In this document: positions 42,502-50,697 of the stretch, in pieces
Numbering within the stretch: the first letter of the stretch is position 1
How the letters are laid out: every line of letters begins with the position of its first letter
Notes under the pieces: model-generated
The model's database searches: none
Told to the model about the DNA's origin: nothing
Seen by the model: only the letters and a program-made list of their open reading frames with translations
Position numbers and translations under genes: made by a program
Source: CAYJSJ01 sp964373065
Lineage (GTDB): Bacteria > Patescibacteriota > Gracilibacteria > Peribacterales > Peribacteraceae
Reading direction: 5' to 3'
Assembly: GCA_964373065.1 (NCBI GenBank)
Contig: CAYJSJ010000006.1
Coordinates: forward strand, 1 to 51,211
Length of the DNA stretch: 51,211 nt

Positions 42502-43891
42502 TCGCACTCATCGGAAGCACGCGAATCACGACCGTTCTCCTGCCCCTCGGAAGCATATGGACGGTTACCTCTCCGCGTGTGAAGTCGAGCGGAGAGAGAA
42601 TGGCCGGACGGAATTCAGCCTCGCCAAAATCCGTACGGAGCACAAGATCGGAAGAAAAATCGGGAGCGGTGACACTATTGCCGTCACTGTCGAGCAACCG
42701 CAAGAGCACCTTCTCCCACTCACGGCCGGAGAAGGATCCGTCATGCACAATATCGACCGTCGAAACTTTGCCGACCTTCCCTCCTTCCACAACCTTTTCG
42801 GATTGAACGGCTGCACGCGGGTTTGTCGATGCAAAAATAGCAGGTATGGCAAGCGGCGCTGGGTGCTCTCTTGCGACATCGGTCAGTCCAGTTTGCAGTG
42901 TAACATTCACAGGACTTTGTGTGTGAAGCCGCGCAAGACGGATACTGAGACGCTCCTCTCTGCGAATTTTTATGCGTTCTGCGGGACTGAGCGGAGCAGT
43001 ATGTATTGCAATTTCCGTGGTGCGCTCAGCGGCAACCCTGCGTGCATCCGCAACGAGCAGTGCAGGCAAGGTAGGGTTCCTTTCAACATAGGCCATGGCG
43101 TTGAGCGTATAAGCGTACCCATCGACCATGGAACCGGGGAAATACGGAAGATACGGTACATTCTCCCTATCCATCTGGAAATGAAGGTGGGGTCCCGTGG
43201 TCTTGCCGGAGTTTCCGGAAAGCGCAACTACCGCACCGATGGCAACGTCATCACCCTCGGCAACGTACACGGCACTCACATGCGCGAAGGTGGAGTAGAG
43301 CGTCGTTTGGGCAGAGGAACGTGTGATGTCGGGGACATTTGGATGCTTTATCACAACGTACTTCCCGTATCCGGAAGGCTGCTCTCCCACTTTAACAACA
43401 CGTCCGTTCATCACGGCACGTACAGGTGTGCCAAGGGGCATGCGAATATCGATACCTGCATGTGTACCGGAATTTTCTGTTGTCGCACTGTAGCTACTCA
43501 TATAGCGCATCGAGTACACATCATAAGGAGCATCGGCACCGACGTATGCGGGAAGAGGCACCTTGCACTTCTCCGGAGCGAGGCGATACTGATGTTCCTT
43601 ATAATCGCCCCCGAACGTGGTCCAGCAATCATAATCTACGACCTTTTCTACGGGAGTCGTTGTTCCGACATATACAATAGCGCTATCATCTTGGCGTCCC
43701 AAAACAGATGCGAAGAATGCATACCACCCATGCTGACCCACCATATTGCCAATGACGAACGCAAAGAGCGAAATCGTTGCGATCCAAAACGGTGCCTTAT
43801 GCTGCAGATACGTCACGGCATGCGGCTCACGCACCTTGCGGAGACCAATCTTCTGAAACCCAATATTTTTGTGAGAAATACGCTCCTGCAT
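42473..43891 (-). CDS. M23-family peptidase, membrane-anchored
   Basis: 472 residues. A short N-terminal cytosolic tail and one membrane helix (about residues 34-55; ATISLFAFVIGNMVG). The LytM/M23 domain (about residues 130-250) has NSGTHAGIDIRMPLGTPVRA (H-x3-D zinc ligands) and GPHLHFQMD (HLH). The last 200 residues are poorly conserved. It should cut peptide bridges in peptidoglycan. TATAGT lies 11 nt before the ATG. Tail overlaps the WecA-type gene by 29 bp. Confidence 0.88.
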   Translation of the reverse strand: MQERISHKNIGFQKIGLRKVREPHAVTYLQHKAPFWIATISLFAFVIGNMVGQHGWYAFFASVLGRQDDSAIVYVGTTTPVEKVVDYDCWTTFGGDYKEHQYRLAPEKCKVPLPAYVGADAPYDVYSMRYMSSYSATTENSGTHAGIDIRMPLGTPVRAVMNGRVVKVGEQPSGYGKYVVIKHPNVPDITRSSAQTTLYSTFAHVSAVYVAEGDDVAIGAVVALSGNSGKTTGPHLHFQMDRENVPYLPYFPGSMVDGYAYTLNAMAYVERNPTLPALLVADARRVAAERTTEIAIHTAPLSPAERIKIRREERLSIRLARLHTQSPVNVTLQTGLTDVAREHPAPLAIPAIFASTNPRAAVQSEKVVEGGKVGKVSTVDIVHDGSFSGREWEKVLLRLLDSDGNSVTAPDFSSDLVLRTDFGEAEFRPAILSPLDFTRGEVTVHMLPRGRRTVVIRVLPMSAISRPMEFER

Positions 43892-43932
43892 TGGTGTGTG
43901 TGACTATATTATTTTAACACTATTCCATTATT

Positions 43933-44979
43933 TTGACAACTATAGATTCCACCTCAATTTGGCTACCAGATGCAAAATTTACGCGTTCCGCAGGGGTCTC
44001 GCTCGCAACCTCACTGTACCGGGTTCCGCTTACCATAGGGCTCTCGGGGGCTCTTGGTGCTGGAAAGACAACCTTTCTGCAAGGATTTCTTGCAGGACTT
44101 GGTGTACAAGGCGGAGTCATAAGTCCTACATTCGCGCTCGAAAAGCGGTACGAAACGCCATACGGGCAACTCTTGCATATAGATCTTTATCGCCTAAGCT
44201 CGAAAGACGCAGCTCTCCTTGTGGAAGAGTCTTCGGACGTTGAGGGAATTCGTTGCATCGAATGGGTAGACAGAGTGGATACGCCCTGCGATATACACAT
44301 AACGCTCGATGAGAAGAAACACTTGAGCGGTCGGAAACTATCGATACGTTTTTCCGATATCCCTCTTTTTACACATACAGAAATCTCCCGCTGGCAAGAC
44401 GAAGTCGGCCTACCTCAACATATCCGCAAACACTGCGACACTGTTTCGGAAGTGACGGTTCACCTCGTCAAATATCTGTCAAAGCGCGGCATCATCGTTC
44501 GGCCAAAGGCATTGCAATGCGCCGCAAAAGCCCATGATCTTCTGCGATTCGTCGATTTTAAACCTGAGACGCAGCTAGAAGGAATTGCAGCAGAACCGCC
44601 GGAATGGGAAGCATTGCGAAATCTCTATGCAGGCATGCGTCACGAAGAAGCATGTGCTGCATTCCTGACGAAGCGGGGATATGCGGATATCGCCTCCATC
44701 GTATCGGTACACGGGCTCCGGCTCCCCTCTCCCGACCGCGCGACCATAGAACAAAAAGTTCTCTACTACGCAGACAAGCGAGTCATGCTCGACCGCATTG
44801 TTTCACTGGAGGAACGCTTTGCGGATTTTCAGATGCGCTACAGCGCTGGACAAAAAACGAGGAAAGGCGAAACATGGCTTCTTGAAGCGAAAGCGGTGGA
44901 AACGGAACTCTTTGGAAGCGCTCCGCAAATCATATCCTCCACGGTATCAACTCAGAGAGAAGAACACCCGCAACCGTAG
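43933..44979 (+). CDS. TsaE - HD-domain fusion
   Basis: 348 residues with a TTG start. Residues 1 to about 140 form TsaE, the ATPase for tRNA threonylcarbamoyl-A37 synthesis with TsaB and TsaD; GLSGALGAGKTTFLQGF is the P-loop, and SPTF and LHIDLYRL follow at usual positions. Residues about 150-320 form an HD phosphohydrolase: H in RKHCDTVSEVTVHL, HD in AAKAHDLLRF, H in MRHEEACAAFL, and the ADKRVMLDRIVSLEERF motif of the MobA-associated HD enzymes. It is more than twice the usual TsaE length (about 150). The last 50 bp overlap the next gene tail-to-tail. Confidence 0.85.
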   Translation: MTTIDSTSIWLPDAKFTRSAGVSLATSLYRVPLTIGLSGALGAGKTTFLQGFLAGLGVQGGVISPTFALEKRYETPYGQLLHIDLYRLSSKDAALLVEESSDVEGIRCIEWVDRVDTPCDIHITLDEKKHLSGRKLSIRFSDIPLFTHTEISRWQDEVGLPQHIRKHCDTVSEVTVHLVKYLSKRGIIVRPKALQCAAKAHDLLRFVDFKPETQLEGIAAEPPEWEALRNLYAGMRHEEACAAFLTKRGYADIASIVSVHGLRLPSPDRATIEQKVLYYADKRVMLDRIVSLEERFADFQMRYSAGQKTRKGETWLLEAKAVETELFGSAPQIISSTVSTQREEHPQP

Positions 44980-45520
44980 CGATGTCCACACCCATCAATG
45001 GTGCAGCAAAGAGAATGAGTGCAATGGATACTCCGATAAACGCCATGCATACACTGTCCCACCTCGACAATCCCTGTAGATGACGCGGATGCAAGTGATC
45101 CAAATAGTGATGAAGATGCGATACTATTTTTAGAAAATGATGCAAAATGCCGATCTTGGGAATAAAAACCGCCACCATGCGAAATAGAGAGAGTTCCGCA
45201 CGCATAAGTCCTGCAATACTCGTAATACCAATGGTGTGATGCAGGTACACGGAAAATACCAGCCCGACAAGCAGTAACGTGACATCCGTTAAGCTCTCGC
45301 GGAATACACCTTCGAGCGTCGCATGCCAAGAGAACCCGTGTCGCTCGCGGTACTTCACAATATCAAGGGACATGTGCGCAATAACGAGTAGTGCAAAAGC
45401 ACCGAGATTCAGGAGCGCTGCAGAGAGTACGGCAACGGCAAAAAACGCAGCATGGAACGCAGGAAGCACATCATGCTCATAGGCGAAGTGTCGCAACGAG
45501 TGAGGGAGTTGATAGAGCAT
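44930..45520 (-). CDS. Hypothetical membrane protein with His-rich segment
   Basis: 196 residues. Four hydrophobic segments (about residues 20-50, 80-100, 108-122 and 158-190) and a His-rich stretch (HHFLKIVSHLHHYLDHLHPRHL). Not recognised. His-rich loops sometimes bind metal, but no partner is near. TATAAT lies 8 nt before the ATG. The last 50 bp overlap the TsaE-HD gene. Confidence 0.65.
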   Translation of the reverse strand: MLYQLPHSLRHFAYEHDVLPAFHAAFFAVAVLSAALLNLGAFALLVIAHMSLDIVKYRERHGFSWHATLEGVFRESLTDVTLLLVGLVFSVYLHHTIGITSIAGLMRAELSLFRMVAVFIPKIGILHHFLKIVSHLHHYLDHLHPRHLQGLSRWDSVCMAFIGVSIALILFAAPLMGVDIATVAGVLLSELIPWRI

Positions 45521-45603
45521 TACTTAGTATTATACAATACTAATGATATAGTTGCAATTGCCCTGCATGATGAGAGATTCGTGCATCCATTCATAGATTT
45601 TGC

Positions 45604-45609
45604 TATAAT
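45604..45609 (+). promoter_or_regulatory. Extended -10 promoter of the gene at 45621
   Basis: TG-C-TATAAT, a perfect extended -10 with no clear -35 box. Transcription should start near 45616, giving a leader of about 5 nt. Confidence 0.65.
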
Positions 45610-45620
45610 GACAGAGCGCT

Positions 45621-46010
45621 ATGGCAGATTTTGCACAGAGCATAAAAGCGGCAGGGACACACCTCACACTCGAGGAGCAGAAGAAGGCAGGCGCTCCCAT
45701 AGCAGGTAATATGGACGAGGACCATAAGAACTTTTTGCAGACGCTTAAAAAGCTCATAACATCAAAGGAAATCGATCTTGCTGATCCCAAAAGCTTTTTA
45801 AAAATGGACGTCTACGCAACTATGCCCGAGGAGTGGCAAGACAAGTCTGACCTGACACTGCAAAACATGGCCGGGCTCCTCACGCAAATTTATAATCTGT
45901 ACATCGCTAAAGATACACCCGACGAGTCGCCCCAGTACCAGACGATGATCGAGCAGCTTTGGCAGATGAAGCAATCAATTGAAAGCCACTATGACGTCTT
46001 TAAGTTTTAA
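45621..46010 (+). CDS. Hypothetical soluble helical protein
   Basis: 129 residues, not recognised. Helical and mildly acidic, with a central NMDEDHKNFLQTLKKLI segment and an IYNLYIAKDTPDESPQYQTM end. No signal or membrane segment. A perfect extended -10 just upstream suggests good expression. Confidence 0.7.
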   Translation: MADFAQSIKAAGTHLTLEEQKKAGAPIAGNMDEDHKNFLQTLKKLITSKEIDLADPKSFLKMDVYATMPEEWQDKSDLTLQNMAGLLTQIYNLYIAKDTPDESPQYQTMIEQLWQMKQSIESHYDVFKF

Positions 46011-46174
46011 TCTTTTTTGTGATGACTACAAATAGCACCGAAGGGAAACCGAGTCTGGCAGGTGCGCACGTTGAGCTCTATCCGGTTGAGAACCGAGTTG
46101 ATCCCCGTAACCAGCAGGAAACCGCGTGACACTCACACTCGTGCCATGCCTCAGATGTATCAGTGGCCTGTCGC
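46011..46174. other. Intergenic, possible structured sequence
   Basis: Contains two direct AACCGAGT copies (about 46041 and 46088) and GC-rich short stems, but no recognised RNA family. No ORF of substance. Confidence 0.3.
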
Positions 46175-47131
46175 CTAGAAGCGGTGGATGCGCATATCCC
46201 CATTCCACCAACTGATTTGGCGCTTTGCGTAACGTCGCGTTTTAGAAGCTATATCGTCTATGAGTGCATGCAGTTCCGGTTTCCCCGTCTTCAAATACTT
46301 CAGTATTTCTCTGTATCCCGCAGCCTTCATGCCGGGATCATCTTCGGTGTACCCGCTCCTCATAAGAGACTGCACTTCCTCTATCCATCCGTTCCCGATC
46401 ATAGTTTCCACGCGGTTATTGATCCGTCGAAAGAGTGTCTCGCGAGGAGGAAATACGCCGAGTATCAGGGAGTCGTACCCGGAATCTGAGCTTCCTGTCC
46501 CAAGCTGCCCACGGGCAAAAAGATCCGACTTTTTCTTACCGGACGTTTCGCAAATTTCTACCGCCCGCACAAGGCGTGGAGCATTTTTCCGATCGATCGT
46601 AGCGGCAGTCTCCGGATCCAATTGCTGCAATCGCGAGTAGAGGGATGCACCGTCATGTTCCAAAAACTCACCCACCAGACGCTTACGCACCTCAGGATCG
46701 GACACAGGACCGAAGGAGAGCCCATCAATGATGGAGCTGACATACAGCATCGAACCTCCGACAAGCACAGGAATATTACCGCGCTTATGAATCGCATCGA
46801 TTACGGTGCGAGCAAGAGACTGATACCTTCCCGCCGTGATTTCTTCATCGGGGCGAAGGATCCCGAAAAGATGATGGGGAATTCCGCGCATTTCGTCTTC
46901 AGTGATTGCTGCCGTACCGATTTCCATCCACCGATAGATCTGTCGGGAATCAGCGTTGATCACCTCTGCCTGCCTGCCAAATGCATCATGCAAGTGGAGC
47001 GAACACTCGAGTGACAGACCTGTTTTCCCCGATGCCGTCGGCCCGATAATTGTAATGAGAGGTCGCGCAGATTTTTGCAGATGATACGCAATGAGGGATT
47101 GCCAAGTATGCTTGACTAGAGCAACCGCCAT
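46175..47131 (-). CDS. miaA: tRNA dimethylallyltransferase
   Basis: 318 residues. Adds an isopentenyl group to A37 of tRNAs that read UNN codons. LITIIGPTASGKTGLSLE is the P-loop; NADSRQIYRWMEIGTA, VGGSMLYVSSIIDGL and ETLFRRINNRVETM are the family motifs. Length normal. A TATAGT -10 lies 11 nt before the ATG and overlaps the clpP -10 on the other strand. Confidence 0.94.
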   Translation of the reverse strand: MAVALVKHTWQSLIAYHLQKSARPLITIIGPTASGKTGLSLECSLHLHDAFGRQAEVINADSRQIYRWMEIGTAAITEDEMRGIPHHLFGILRPDEEITAGRYQSLARTVIDAIHKRGNIPVLVGGSMLYVSSIIDGLSFGPVSDPEVRKRLVGEFLEHDGASLYSRLQQLDPETAATIDRKNAPRLVRAVEICETSGKKKSDLFARGQLGTGSSDSGYDSLILGVFPPRETLFRRINNRVETMIGNGWIEEVQSLMRSGYTEDDPGMKAAGYREILKYLKTGKPELHALIDDIASKTRRYAKRQISWWNGDMRIHRF

Positions 47132-47139
47132 AGTTGCGG

Positions 47140-47148
47140 TATACTATA
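47140..47148. promoter_or_regulatory. Overlapping divergent -10 boxes for clpP and miaA
   Basis: TATACT on plus (47140-47145) ends exactly 6 nt before the clpP ATG. TATAGT on minus (47143-47148) is 11 nt before the miaA ATG. The two boxes share three bases, so the polymerases should compete. Confidence 0.6.
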
Positions 47149-47151
47149 CGT

Positions 47152-47787
47152 ATGCGTACGAATCTACAAACAATCTACGGTGGCATCTTCAATGACAGAG
47201 TACAACCGAGCAACGTCCTCATCCCGAGTGTCATCGAGAAAACACAGTTCGGAGAGCGCGTGTACGACATCTACTCCCGCCTCCTTGAGGAGCGCATTAT
47301 TTTTCTTGGAACGGCGATCAATGACGATGTGGCGAACACCGTAATTGCGCAGCTCTTATTTCTCGAAAAGGAAAACAAGGAGAAAGACATTACGCTCTAT
47401 GTGAACTCTCCCGGAGGACAGGTGAGCTCAACGCTCGCCATGTACGACACCATGCAGCTTATTAAACCCGATGTCTCTACGGTGTGCCTCGGCATGGCGG
47501 CGTCCGGCGGGGCATTGATCCTTCTCGGAGGTACGAAGGGGAAACGGTTTGCCCTCCCCCATGCGGAGATCATGATTCACCAACCTCTCGGAGGTACAGA
47601 GGGGCAGGCTACAGATATCGCCATTCACGCAGATCATATTATAAAAACAAAGAAGCTTCTGAATGTCATGATCGCCCAGCACAGCGGGAAATCACTGGAG
47701 AAAGTGGAGCAAGACACCGAGCGAGACAAGTTTATGACAGCAGAAGAGGCACTTGCGTATGGCTTAATTGATAAGATTATTAAATAG
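47152..47787 (+). CDS. clpP: ATP-dependent Clp protease proteolytic subunit
   Basis: 211 residues from the ATG at 47152. Serine protease with the catalytic Ser in GMAASGGAL (residue near 105), His in LPHAEIMIHQPLGG and Asp in QDTERDKFM. It forms a tetradecamer that degrades proteins fed by ClpX or ClpC. The position after Ser is Gly where most have Met (AASMG). TATACT lies exactly 6 nt before the ATG. A T-rich terminator follows. Confidence 0.95.
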   Translation: MRTNLQTIYGGIFNDRVQPSNVLIPSVIEKTQFGERVYDIYSRLLEERIIFLGTAINDDVANTVIAQLLFLEKENKEKDITLYVNSPGGQVSSTLAMYDTMQLIKPDVSTVCLGMAASGGALILLGGTKGKRFALPHAEIMIHQPLGGTEGQATDIAIHADHIIKTKKLLNVMIAQHSGKSLEKVEQDTERDKFMTAEEALAYGLIDKIIK

Positions 47788-47788
47788 A

Positions 47789-47822
47789 AAACGGAGAGGC
47801 GTCTTCGCCCCTCTGTTTTTTT
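47789..47822 (+). terminator. Intrinsic terminator after clpP
   Basis: AACGGAGAGGCG and CGCCCCTCTGTT pair with one mismatch, loop TCTT, then seven T residues. Confidence 0.85.
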
Positions 47823-47846
47823 GCTACAACGTTAGAAATAGACAAA

Positions 47847-48287
47847 CTATTTACATGCGCAGCTTCCCTGCGCACTTCCGCAACCGCAGCAGCAGCTAAA
47901 TTTGACGACGAGAATATATACAAGGATCCAGACGAACGCGTTGATCGCAGCGGGCATCATATCCGGGAGCGGTACACCGCCGAGTACGGGCTTGAGCAAC
48001 ATACCGACGGGGATAGAGCCAAGGGCAAGACCTGCCGCCCATGCGGCAATCTCGGTGTACATCCCGATAGTAAAGAGTGCCCCGCCAAGGATCATGAGTC
48101 CGGGGAGCATGTACCCCCAAACGGTACCGAGTATCGTGAGAGGACCGAGACCGTCAGTCACCATACCCATAAACATATCGAGTGTCATGTAATGGGAAAT
48201 ACCGACGAGCAGAAGTGATAACCCAAAGCTGATACGAACGAGCAACTTCATAGCCGCCTTGGGATTCTTATAATCAAGTGACATCAT
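47847..48287 (-). CDS. DoxX-like membrane protein with Cys-rich tail
   Basis: 146 residues. Four membrane helices (about residues 15-35, 50-75, 80-100 and 108-130), in the DoxX/SURF4-like pattern (LLLVGISHYMT, LPGLMILGGALFTIGMYTE). The tail CCCGCGSAQGSCACK has seven cysteines, likely to bind metal or redox groups. It is flanked by the clpP terminator and diverges from tgt. Confidence 0.65.
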   Translation of the reverse strand: MMSLDYKNPKAAMKLLVRISFGLSLLLVGISHYMTLDMFMGMVTDGLGPLTILGTVWGYMLPGLMILGGALFTIGMYTEIAAWAAGLALGSIPVGMLLKPVLGGVPLPDMMPAAINAFVWILVYILVVKFSCCCGCGSAQGSCACK

Positions 48288-48416
48288 ACAAAAAGAGTGG
48301 GAAAGGAATGGAAAACGTTACCCATTCTCCGCTTTCTCCAGAGTATGCTCAAGGTATTGGTTCATAAATCGATGAATTAGCAACACAATTTTAGAAGAAG
48401 ATACTACTATGCATAC

Positions 48417-49526
48417 ATGTTTACCGTACACCAATCATCACCTCTGGGGCGCAGAGCGACACTCACGACCGCACACGGGTCGATCGAAACACCATTCTTC
48501 ATGCCGGTCGGTACGGCAGGAGCCATGAAAGGGCTGACACAACAGGACATCGAGGATATCGGAGCGCAAATCCTCCTCTGCAACACCTATCATCTTTTTC
48601 TCCAGCCGGGCGACGTGAGAATTCATGATGCGGGGGGTTTGCATGCATTCATCGGATGGAATAAACCTATCCTCACGGACTCCGGAGGTTATCAGGTTTT
48701 TTCTCTCAGAAAGAGCAGCACCATCAACGATGATGGCGTGCAATTTCGGTCACATCTCAATGGTGATCCGTTCTTCCTCGGTCCAGTAGAGTCCATACGC
48801 ATCCAACACAATCTGGGGAGTGATATCATCATGGTGTTCGACGAGTGTCCGCCATCGACCGCTTCGCGATCGGCAATTACAGCAGCGGTCGACCGAACGC
48901 TCCGGTGGGCGAAAACGTGTAAAAAGACGCACGACGATCTCTGCACAGTACGAAATACAAGAAATACATCGAAGGATGACAAGTCGTCTCCCCTCCTCTT
49001 CGGCATCGTCCAAGGCGGCCTCGAACGCGATCTCCGGCAGAAGTGCGCGGAAGAATTGATAGCCATCGGCTTCGACGGCTACGCGATCGGAGGGCTGGCG
49101 GTCGGAGAATCTCCGGAAGAGATGTACGGGGTACTCGAAGACGTATGCCCTTTACTCCCCGAAAATGCGCCGCGCTACCTCATGGGAGTCGGTGTCACCG
49201 ACCAGATGAAAACAAGTGTCGCCAAGGGCATCGACATGTTTGACTGCGTCCTCCCCATGCGCATCGCGCGGCATGGAACCATACTGCTCTCAGATGGGAG
49301 CGACATCCGGATCCAGAACGCGAAATTCAGGGATGATGACAGAGTCATTGACCCGGATTCCTCCTCCGATTTGAGTCGCCGCCATAGGCTGAGCTACCTG
49401 CACCACCTCTCCAAGGCAAACGAACGGCTGGCAGAAACAATCGCATGCAAGCAAAACATGGCCGTTACATTCACGGCAATGCAGAAACTTCGAAAAACCA
49501 TTACCGCATCATCCTTCACCCCGTAA
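48417..49526 (+). CDS. tgt: tRNA-guanine transglycosylase Tgt, zinc site lost
   Basis: 369 residues. Exchanges guanine 34 for a queuosine precursor in GUN tRNAs. DSGGYQVFSLRK holds the general-base Asp, FDGYAIGGLAVGE and GIDMFDCVLPMRIARHG the nucleophile region (usually PTRNARNG, here PMRIARHG). All four zinc ligands of the family (three Cys and one His) are replaced: the C-x-C-x2-C motif reads S315, S317 and S320 within PDSSSDLSRR, and the His is Q346. Activity is doubtful unless another metal site is used. TACTAT lies exactly 6 nt before the ATG. The last 11 bp overlap rplU. Confidence 0.9.
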   Translation: MFTVHQSSPLGRRATLTTAHGSIETPFFMPVGTAGAMKGLTQQDIEDIGAQILLCNTYHLFLQPGDVRIHDAGGLHAFIGWNKPILTDSGGYQVFSLRKSSTINDDGVQFRSHLNGDPFFLGPVESIRIQHNLGSDIIMVFDECPPSTASRSAITAAVDRTLRWAKTCKKTHDDLCTVRNTRNTSKDDKSSPLLFGIVQGGLERDLRQKCAEELIAIGFDGYAIGGLAVGESPEEMYGVLEDVCPLLPENAPRYLMGVGVTDQMKTSVAKGIDMFDCVLPMRIARHGTILLSDGSDIRIQNAKFRDDDRVIDPDSSSDLSRRHRLSYLHHLSKANERLAETIACKQNMAVTFTAMQKLRKTITASSFTP

Positions 49527-49830
49527 TCTTCATCACCTCCACTTCCGTAAAGTCCTGCTTGTGCCCGTGCGTCCTACGGTAACGTTTACGCCTGCGCATT
49601 TTGTAGACACGGATCTTTTCCCCGCGTACGTGACCGACGATCTTCACTTCCACGGCAGCCCCCGCAATGTGTGGCTTGCCGATCTTCACATCGTTCCCGT
49701 CTGCAGAGAGGAGCAATACTTTATTGAACGTAACCGTACCCCCCTCCTTCTCCGGCAGGAGTGGAACGGTCAATTTCTCACCTTTCGATACCTTTTCCTG
49801 GAAGCCTGCGATTTCGACGATGGCGAACAT
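49516..49830 (-). CDS. rplU: 50S ribosomal protein bL21
   Basis: 104 residues of normal length. Starts MFAIVEIAGFQEKVSKGEKLTV and has the KMRRRKRYRRTHGHKQDFTEV basic C-terminal end that binds 23S rRNA. The usual partner rpmA (bL27) is not next to it; tgt lies downstream in the opposite direction. TAGAAT lies about 13 nt upstream of the ATG. Confidence 0.95.
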   Translation of the reverse strand: MFAIVEIAGFQEKVSKGEKLTVPLLPEKEGGTVTFNKVLLLSADGNDVKIGKPHIAGAAVEVKIVGHVRGEKIRVYKMRRRKRYRRTHGHKQDFTEVEVMKITG

Positions 49831-50082
49831 ATGGTTATCCCCGTGATTCTAGAGAAAGATGGAATGAGGGCAAGCAGTTTTGCATATATAACAGAAAACG
49901 GGCGGGCGGATTTCGCAAATCAAGGAAGAACTGCCGTAGATTGTAAAGGACGCGTCTGGCGAAAAATCGTGTACAATTTGGTTTACCTCATACTGCGCTG
50001 AAATCAGGGCTGATCAAAGAAAGGCTACTCCTCGCAGAAACAGTAGTAGGTTTGGCTTCTGCTTGCGACGCAACACATACAT

Positions 50083-50130
50083 TTAGACAGGAAACTCTCC
50101 ACCCTCTATCGTAACAAGTCCACTGTTCAT
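50083..50130 (-). CDS. Possible 15-residue leader or gene relic with strong Shine-Dalgarno
   Basis: AAGGAGGAG (50134-50142) stands 3 nt before an ATG, the best Shine-Dalgarno seen in this window. The 15-residue product MNSGLVTIEGGEFPV resembles the first residues of thymidylate kinases up to the P-loop, then stops. It may be a leader peptide or the start of a broken tmk. Confidence 0.35.
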   Translation of the reverse strand: MNSGLVTIEGGEFPV

Positions 50131-50380
50131 TCGCTCCTCCTTGTGGTGACTCTGCGAGCATAATTGCTGCGTGATATTCCGACGCCGGGAACGGTTTATA
50201 TAACGTTAAACCTCAGTACCGAAGCTGTCGATATCCTCTGCAAATTATGGTGCGTATTCCCGACAACGGATAGCGCAAACTCCAGAAAAACTGCCGGATT
50301 GGATTTTCCACCATTGCTCCTCTCTCTGGAGCACCTAAACGATACATGGCCGGCGGGAAGCGGACGAACGGGTGATCAAG

Positions 50381-50420
50381 GCGCGGGCGCGAGGGCATAA
50401 AAACCCCTTACCCGCGTTTT
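50381..50420 (+). terminator. Possible hairpin terminator before mazE
   Basis: GCGGG and GAGGG on the left pair with CCCC and CCCGC on the right, and a TTTT follows. Imperfect. Confidence 0.4.
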
Positions 50421-50463
50421 GCTATGGACTTCTATGTATATACAATGTATCATCTAGAGTACT

Positions 50464-50697
50464 ATGAAAATTACCGTTCGACGCTGGGGCAACAGCTTGG
50501 CAATACGCATTCCGAAGCTTTTTGCTCTGAAGCTTGGCATCACGTCCGGAAAGGACATGTGTATTGATGCAACGGAAGACTCTCTTGTTCTTTCGCATCC
50601 CACGGAAACACTTTCTCAATTGCTAGAAAGGGTGCTACCAGAAAATATTCACGGAGAAACTGACACGGGAACTCCCACCGGAGCTGAACAATGGTAA
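50464..50697 (+). CDS. mazE: MazE-like antitoxin (AbrB fold)
   Basis: 77 residues. Starts MKITVRRWGNSLAIRIPK, the standard AbrB/MazE swapped-hairpin DNA-binding pattern. The C-terminal part is acidic and probably unstructured until it binds the toxin. It overlaps mazF by 7 bp. TATCAT lies 10 nt before the ATG; the antitoxin would bind this promoter. Confidence 0.85.
   Translation: MKITVRRWGNSLAIRIPKLFALKLGITSGKDMCIDATEDSLVLSHPTETLSQLLERVLPENIHGETDTGTPTGAEQW

Larger units (their letters stand above)
49831..50463. other. Long intergenic region, 633 bp
   Basis: No substantial gene. It holds the rplU upstream region, a small ORF with a strong Shine-Dalgarno (50083-50130, minus), and a hairpin at 50381-50420. 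Two weak longer frames (50164-50400 plus, 50213-50398 minus) have no support. TTGCTA-16-TACAAT (about 50418-50445) is a candidate promoter of mazE. Confidence 0.5.

Noticed and set aside
42557..43903. Long plus-strand frame (448 codons) opposite the M23 peptidase
   Set aside because: Antisense of a gene with intact zinc-site motifs; Cys/Arg-rich product without domain.
46011..46174. Structured RNA (SRP RNA, RNase P or tmRNA)
   Set aside because: Searched by eye for the SRP GGAAG/AGCA motif, the RNase P core and tmRNA ends; none was seen.
49561..50001. Plus-strand frame (146 codons) over rplU
   Set aside because: Antisense of bL21, which is strongly conserved; no motif in the product.
50164..50400. 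Small plus-strand gene (78 codons)
   Set aside because: Weak TTG start, no promoter or Shine-Dalgarno, and a low-complexity end over the hairpin.
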